The notes below the pieces were generated by a model. That model was not told the origin of the DNA and did no database searches. It worked only from the letters and a program-made list of their open reading frames with translations. The position numbers and the translations under genes were made by a program. Of a DNA stretch of 64,000 bases, positions 59,508-64,000 are shown piece after piece; the stretch's first letter is position 1, and each line of letters begins with the position of its first letter. The stretch covers positions 62,001 through 126,000 of the forward strand of contig JAHBYU010000009.1 of assembly GCA_019635775.1 (NCBI GenBank), written 5' to 3'. The DNA is from Rhizobiaceae bacterium. Lineage in GTDB: Bacteria; Pseudomonadota; Alphaproteobacteria; Rhizobiales; Rhizobiaceae.

Positions 59508-60365
59508 TTATCGAGGTTCAAGAGTACCGAACCATGCGACCAATGTGACAGCTGCAAGACCCAGTCCCACCTCAGCTTTGGTAGCCTTTGCGATCGCCCG
59601 TAGTGTTTCAGGCCCCACGCCAAGGCGAGGTACGAGAAAATAGCGATTTCGTACAGCAAGGCCGACCATCATCAGGGTCACGAAAACCTTGAGAGCCCAA
59701 AAAACCTGATAGCGCACCGACCAATCGAAGGGAATACCTTCGAAAATCCAGAACGTCGCGATGAGGCCGGTAATGAGGACTGCAGCGACCCAGACGTGTC
59801 CTTCGCCTGAATAGCGCATGAGAACAGCTCTGGTTTCGAACCTCTCAAGACGAGAGAGAAGTCCTATGACAAAAGGCAATGCGCCGAGCCACGCGCCTGC
59901 AGCCATCATGTGGGCTACGTCGTTCGCCTGCCTTAGCAAGCCTGCAACTCCCTCGGATGCTGCGGCATGGCCAGACATAGACTGACCAACAAAGACGAAG
60001 AATGCAGAGACGACCGTGGCTTTCGTCCACCCGAGGATAAAGGAGAATGTAACCAACATGGCAGCGACTGCCTGAAGTGCCCATGCGTTGCCGGGAGACG
60101 TGAACATCACCACGTCCCAGACAAGGTCGGGGTTTCCCGCATCTTCCCACGCGCCGGCGATCCGCGCCACCTGTACCGGCAGAAGCAAGCCGACGGCGAT
60201 GATCAGTGTGACGACCATCCAGGGCTCGAAACGCATCCTCGATGCTGCGGGGAGGAGGCGCCAACGGAACACCGACGCTCCCCAGATCATAAGGGACGAC
60301 ACGAATATTGCGCTTCGACAGAGGATCAGCGCGCTCTGCGGATCGAGCACGGCCTCCCTCATCAT
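59508..60365 (-). CDS. copD: CopD-family copper membrane protein
   Basis: Inner-membrane protein of 285 residues with eight helices, of the CopD/PcoD family thought to move copper from periplasmic CopC into the cytoplasm or to oxidases. Histidines in helices support this: QSMSGHAAASEGVAG and NDVAHMMAAGAWLGALPFVI (the DVAHMxxxGxWLG signature). The ATG overlaps the copC stop by 4 bp. Confidence 0.9.
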   Translation of the reverse strand: MMREAVLDPQSALILCRSAIFVSSLMIWGASVFRWRLLPAASRMRFEPWMVVTLIIAVGLLLPVQVARIAGAWEDAGNPDLVWDVVMFTSPGNAWALQAVAAMLVTFSFILGWTKATVVSAFFVFVGQSMSGHAAASEGVAGLLRQANDVAHMMAAGAWLGALPFVIGLLSRLERFETRAVLMRYSGEGHVWVAAVLITGLIATFWIFEGIPFDWSVRYQVFWALKVFVTLMMVGLAVRNRYFLVPRLGVGPETLRAIAKATKAEVGLGLAAVTLVAWFGTLEPR

Positions 60366-60718
60366 TCAACGGCGAAGCTGAATTCGCCTTTCACCTTATG
60401 TCCATCTTGGGAGAGTGCGTCCCAGTTGACGACGTACTTGCCAGCAGAAAGAGACCCCGAAACAGGTATGATAAGTGTATGGCCATCTTCGGAGATAGCG
60501 GGTTTGCCAATCTTTCCCTCAACGGCACCGGTCAGGGTCACATTGCTGAAGCGTAGATTGACACTGTCGGAAAAGGTCAGTTCGAGTGAAGTTGGCGTTG
60601 CCACGGTCGAGCCAACAGCCGGAATCGACCTCTTGAGCTCGGAATGCGCCATCGCCGGACCTGTCGAGATTGCCGTCGCAACTAACGAGGCAGCAAGGAG
60701 GGACATGAACTTGTTCAT
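60362..60718 (-). CDS. copC: CopC-family periplasmic copper-binding protein
   Basis: Small cupredoxin-like protein of 118 residues. The signal peptide ends AMA/HSELKR, so the mature protein starts with H25, the N-terminal Cu(II) ligand of CopC; D105 and H107 (SQDGHKVKGEFSF) complete the Cu(II) site. No Met-rich Cu(I) loop is present, so it is the Cu(II)-only type. The ATG at 60718 is preferred to one at 60781, which would add 21 residues before the signal. It precedes copD. Confidence 0.92.
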   Translation of the reverse strand: MNKFMSLLAASLVATAISTGPAMAHSELKRSIPAVGSTVATPTSLELTFSDSVNLRFSNVTLTGAVEGKIGKPAISEDGHTLIIPVSGSLSAGKYVVNWDALSQDGHKVKGEFSFAVE

Positions 60719-60856
60719 AGCGATATCTTTCGTAAATGCTTGTAGTGTGTCCGGCAGAGCCGCTATCGGCACGGAATTCAACGATCGACCTCTGTCGAGG
60801 TAGCTTCCTGCGGTTCAGGACGCATTACCGTCGACAGGGTCGGTAGGCGTTGAGGA

Positions 60857-61468
60857 CTAGCTGTCGTTGGCGAGACGCTTCAGTTTGGCCAGCATCACGT
60901 CCGTCGTCTCTTCATAAGCCATTGTCCCGAAGAACTTACCCTGAGCATCCAACAGTAACACCGATGCTGTATGGTCCATGGTATAGTCGCCGTTCTCGAG
61001 AGGAACCTTCGTGTAATAGATCTTGAAAGCCTTGGCTGCAGCGTCGATCTGCTGCGGGGTTCCGGTAAGGCCGATGATACGACTGTCGAAGGCAGTCAGG
61101 TACTGCTTCATCTCTTCCGGACCATCGCGCTCGGCATCCACGGAAACGAACACGAAGTTCAACTTGTCGGCTTCGGGTCCAAGTTGCTCGGCGAGTGTGG
61201 TCAACTCGAAGAGCGTTGTCGGACAGACCTCCGGGCAAAAGGTGAAGCCGAAGAAGATCGCGCTCGGCTTGCCGAGCAGAGCCTTCTCCGTCACCGTCTT
61301 CCCGTCGGTACCTGTCAACGTGAACGGCCCGCCGACGGTAGCGACGCCGGTACTGCGCGACTGTCCCGGTCCGGACCTGCTCGAACCGGTGACGATGGTG
61401 AAGCCTACAATGGTCAGCACGACGGCGAGAGCGGCGGCTGCCAGAAGGCCTATTGTGCGACCGCGCAT
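60857..61468 (-). CDS. SCO1/SenC-family copper/thiol protein (copy 2)
   Basis: Paralogue of 56564-57184, 203 residues. One N-terminal helix (GLLAAAALAVVLTIVGFTIV), site CPEVC (C78, C82) in FGFTFCPEVCPTTLFE, and H166 in YTMDHTASVLL. Its ATG shares one base with the PCu(A)C stop (TAATG). It belongs to the leftward PCu(A)C-SCO unit, followed 138 bp later by copC-copD. Confidence 0.93.
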   Translation of the reverse strand: MRGRTIGLLAAAALAVVLTIVGFTIVTGSSRSGPGQSRSTGVATVGGPFTLTGTDGKTVTEKALLGKPSAIFFGFTFCPEVCPTTLFELTTLAEQLGPEADKLNFVFVSVDAERDGPEEMKQYLTAFDSRIIGLTGTPQQIDAAAKAFKIYYTKVPLENGDYTMDHTASVLLLDAQGKFFGTMAYEETTDVMLAKLKRLANDS

Positions 61469-61989
61469 TAGTGACCTCCTCCGTCCTTACCCGACTGTGC
61501 GCCGGCCTTGTCCTGGCCACCGCGATCGCCTGCCGGAGTGTAGCCGAACGGCCCGGCTACAAACTCGACATCGACCGCACCTGCTCGTTCGAAACGGAGC
61601 TTGACGGGGATCGTCTCGCCCTCGGAGATCGGCTTCTTGAGGTCCAGCAGCATCAAATGATAGCCGCCCGGGGCAAGTTTGACGGTTTCGCCGGCTGCCA
61701 CTTCGACACCTTCCGGTACGGGTCGCATCTTCATAATCCCGTCCGTCATCTCCATCTTGTGGACCTCCACGCGTGAGGCGATTTCGGAGGAGCCGTCGAG
61801 CAACCGGTCCGGTTGTGCACCTTTATTTGTCAATGTCAGATAGCCGCCACCTACCTTGGCGGCTGGCGGCGTCGCCCTGGTCCAGGGATCGCTAATCTCG
61901 ATGTCGCCGATGCTTGCATCTCGAGCCACTGCAGGCGCGCAAGTGACGATCAGGCTCGCCGCGGCCGCGGCACGAATAAATGTGAACAC
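61468..61989 (-). CDS. PCu(A)C copper chaperone (copy 2)
   Basis: Periplasmic copper chaperone of 173 residues. The Cu(I) site is intact: VHKMEMTDGIMKMRPVPEG and GGYHLMLLDLK. The tail is Gly/Lys/Asp-rich, ending GGGH. I chose the GTG at 61989, since GGAGAG lies 6 nt upstream and the signal peptide FTFIRAAAAASLIVTCAPAV then begins at once; ATG codons at 62007 and 62055 would add residues upstream. Confidence 0.88.
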   Translation of the reverse strand: MFTFIRAAAAASLIVTCAPAVARDASIGDIEISDPWTRATPPAAKVGGGYLTLTNKGAQPDRLLDGSSEIASRVEVHKMEMTDGIMKMRPVPEGVEVAAGETVKLAPGGYHLMLLDLKKPISEGETIPVKLRFERAGAVDVEFVAGPFGYTPAGDRGGQDKAGAQSGKDGGGH

Positions 61990-62056
61990 TGTAATCTCTC
62001 CATACATGTATATTGCGAAGAGCACGCACAAGCGCCTGCCCTTCCGGGATGCCATG

Positions 62057-62458
62057 TCATATGGAGAAGTGTGGAGGTCCGCGTGCTTCCGGAATCGTGC
62101 CGGGTTCTCCCGGCGGTGCCCGCTGCGCCCCCGGCTTGAATTCCTTCGCCCTGATCACAAGCGGAAAGGTAAGAGGGGATATGCTCGGCGATGGCTCGAT
62201 GATGGGTCCGACAGCGCTAACAGCCTCGCAAAGAGCCCTGCAACACTCTCCGGCCATATGCTCAAGCGGATCGTCGAGAGGTTGGTCGGTCTTGCCGGAA
62301 GGCGCGCAGATGACGAAGCTCGGACCGAACTGATCGGTAGCCATTAGCGTCTTGGAATAAGCGACCGCCAGACCTTGCAGCAGGAAGAGATAGGCGAGCA
62401 GAAATGGCAGGACAAAGCCCGCAACTCCTTTGGCCCGCGATATCCCAAGAGTGCTCAT
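62057..62458 (-). CDS. DUF2946-like small membrane/secreted protein
   Basis: Protein of about 133 residues from the ATG at 62458. A membrane segment (GFVLPFLLAYLFLLQGLAVA) is followed by SFVICAPSG, then MAGECCRALCEA, a cysteine set like that of DUF2946 proteins, which stand beside copper genes in many proteobacteria. The Pro-rich tail is probably disordered. It is located 67 bp upstream of the PCu(A)C-SCO unit on the same strand. Function is unknown; copper binding is plausible. Confidence 0.65.
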   Translation of the reverse strand: MSTLGISRAKGVAGFVLPFLLAYLFLLQGLAVAYSKTLMATDQFGPSFVICAPSGKTDQPLDDPLEHMAGECCRALCEAVSAVGPIIEPSPSISPLTFPLVIRAKEFKPGAQRAPPGEPGTIPEARGPPHFSI

Positions 62459-62650
62459 GGCAGAATCATGAGCCTGCACGGCGGTATTGTCACTGCGACA
62501 AATCCGTCCCAAGTCCCGCACCATGCGACCATCCCGAACCTACCTTCGAGTTGACCGGGACAGTCTGGATGAATAGCGCAGTAGATGAGGGGATCGCTCA
62601 TCACACAGCTTTTTTCCTGCAGAACGAGCTCTCCTAGCTAAAAGATCCGG

Positions 62651-63904
62651 TCACGAATTCCCATGAGCATAGAGCGGCAATCGCGGCATCTCACCGTCAG
62701 CGATCCTCCAGATCCATGCGTCGACATCAGGCCGCGAGGAGATCATCTCGCGCAACGCGTCCTCGTAGCCATCCGCTGCCGCTAACGGAACGATGTACAG
62801 GCCGACCGGTCTATCCCCTGTCTGGAGCATCGCCGCGGCGCTCGGCTTTCCCGCCGGCAGGTTGTAACGCAACCCCTTCACGCTACGAGCCCTGAGCTTC
62901 GCGAGCGCATCGATCAGCCGCTTCTCATAAATCGAATCGTAAGGCACCCAATTCTCAGCGACCACCATCAAGGCGATCTCCTCGACCACGGCGAGCCCCG
63001 ATGGGGCAATGCCGAACGTGGCGATGGTCATGAGATGCGATTGTTCGTCCGCATCCCACAAGGCAAGCTCATTTTCGAAGTGAGCCACGAGTCGGCGATG
63101 AAGGATTTCGTCGAGCATTAACGGAAAGGCCGGCATATGCTTGATAACCAGGCGATGCCCGTTACGCGCCGGCGTGACATCCTTCACCTCGCCCACAAGG
63201 ATCATCAATTTCCGCGGACCGCTCCTCGGTTGTAATGCAAGTGCCAGAGCAGCGGCCCGACGCTGCTCGATCGCAGCCTTGTCCGTGGCGCGAAACGGCT
63301 CGGGCACGAATAGCACATCGCTCAGCATTCCACCCCTTACCGTCATCTGCCGGGCCGCTTCGATCAGATGCCATCTGATGTTGAACCAATGCCGCTTTCC
63401 CGACCAGCGCGAGGTCCAGGCTGTCAGCTCCGCCTGGTGCCAGAGATAGTGCAGCAGACTGCGCAATGAGAGTTTTCGCGCATCACTTATGACGCTCTCC
63501 ACGGTGCCCATACCAGCAACTGGAGCTGTCCTGAATCCGAGTTTCGTCAAGCTGAACCCAACCTTTAACGCTGACAGCCCGGTCTCGGGATCAATCTGAA
63601 TGGCGTTTCCCATTAGTACGCCGAGGCCGGAAAACTCATCAGGGGGGTCGTAAGATGAGCAAGTCACATCGTGCGCGCTACCTGAAAACGGCATTCGCTT
63701 GACGATGTACTGATCTCCGACCTGCGCAATGTACATGGCAAGACCAGATTCCTTGCAAAGGCAAAGGGGACGAATGCGGCGACGATACGAATCGGCCAGC
63801 ACACCCTGCAGGTCCGGTGAGGTTTCCTCGATCTCGCGGTCAGCCAGTCTGAAACGTCGCATCGCCTCCATCGCTCCGGATGCCATGGCATCCCCGCTTG
63901 TCAT
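62651..63904 (-). CDS. DUF1173-family protein of mobile-element type
   Basis: Protein of about 417 residues, ATG at 63904 (a TTG at 63931 is possible). The N-terminal part has LCLCKESGLAMYIAQVGDQY and a CSSYDPPDEFSGLG segment resembling the family's cysteine-bearing front. No enzyme motif is apparent. DUF1173 proteins are recurrent in plasmids and integrative elements of Rhizobiales, which hints that the window's right end is the edge of, or inside, such an element. About 95 bp beyond it hold nothing I recognise. Confidence 0.7.
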   Translation of the reverse strand: MTSGDAMASGAMEAMRRFRLADREIEETSPDLQGVLADSYRRRIRPLCLCKESGLAMYIAQVGDQYIVKRMPFSGSAHDVTCSSYDPPDEFSGLGVLMGNAIQIDPETGLSALKVGFSLTKLGFRTAPVAGMGTVESVISDARKLSLRSLLHYLWHQAELTAWTSRWSGKRHWFNIRWHLIEAARQMTVRGGMLSDVLFVPEPFRATDKAAIEQRRAAALALALQPRSGPRKLMILVGEVKDVTPARNGHRLVIKHMPAFPLMLDEILHRRLVAHFENELALWDADEQSHLMTIATFGIAPSGLAVVEEIALMVVAENWVPYDSIYEKRLIDALAKLRARSVKGLRYNLPAGKPSAAAMLQTGDRPVGLYIVPLAAADGYEDALREMISSRPDVDAWIWRIADGEMPRLPLYAHGNS

Positions 63905-64000
63905 TGATTCACGGTTTTCTCGATGACGCAACGGGATGGCTTCATCCCTAAAGCATCGAACAGACCTCGCCCTTCCTGGATGCCGTGCTGGAACGAAGAA

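Noticed and set aside
60790-60820. ACCTC...GAGGT dyad upstream of copC, considered as a ninth MerR-type site
   Set aside because: The arms are only 4 bp apart and no -35/-10 pair with a 19-bp spacer frames them.

Overview
The window looks like an accessory region of an alphaproteobacterium of the order Hyphomicrobiales (Rhizobiales), most like the Mesorhizobium/Phyllobacteriaceae side. The evidence is a MucR/Ros-type regulator, an Aap-like amino-acid ABC transporter, bacterial transglutaminase-like cysteine proteinases, a PmtA-like methyltransferase, a Fur/Mur-like regulator and, at the right end, a DUF1173 protein of a kind usually found on rhizobial plasmids and integrative elements. I found no rRNA, tRNA, CRISPR array, insertion sequence or attachment site.

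Layout. 0-8.5 kb is ordinary: an amino-acid ABC importer with a PLP-dependent lyase and a divergent LysR regulator, an FAD monooxygenase, an M23 peptidase and MucR. 8.6-9.7 kb holds two small genes behind an unusual inverted-repeat leader. From about 9.8 to 62.5 kb almost every gene concerns the cell envelope, thiol/haem/copper handling or metal transport: a lone ccmF, a P1B-4 metal ATPase with a Fur-family regulator, a lone cytochrome b with a universal stress protein, extra lspA and lnt, ccdA, three DsbA-like proteins and a DsbB, a PpiC/SurA isomerase, three L,D-transpeptidases, two cysteine proteinases, MntP behind a probable yybP-ykoY manganese riboswitch, MntH, cydABX, three PCu(A)C-type proteins, two SCO proteins, copCD, and a two-component system followed by three SPFH proteins and a PpiD-like chaperone.

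The most striking result is that eight transcription units in this island are preceded by the same MerR-type promoter: a TTG-like -35, exactly 19 bp of spacer carrying the dyad CTC-N9-GAG (one site has TAG), and a -10. The sites lie before ccmF, cytochrome b, lspA, ccdA-lnt, the zinc-ribbon/dsbA unit, the dsbA/ppiC/L,D-transpeptidase unit, the response regulator/histidine kinase, and the Zn/Cd ATPase. A stretched 19-bp spacer is the hallmark of promoters activated by MerR-family metal sensors. One such sensor (38056-38469) is encoded in the window, though not beside any of the sites. I infer a single metal- or thiol-stress regulon that re-equips the envelope: cytochrome c and haem maturation, lipoprotein processing, disulfide formation, peptidoglycan crosslinking and metal efflux.

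Within that regulon lies an apparently new protein architecture: a six-helix cation-diffusion-facilitator (CDF) membrane domain with both HxxxD metal motifs, fused to an HflK-like SPFH domain (47282-48829). It is followed by HflC-like, HflK-like and PpiD-like proteins. This suggests a membrane quality-control assembly with a built-in metal transporter. All functions are read from sequence only; no database search was run.
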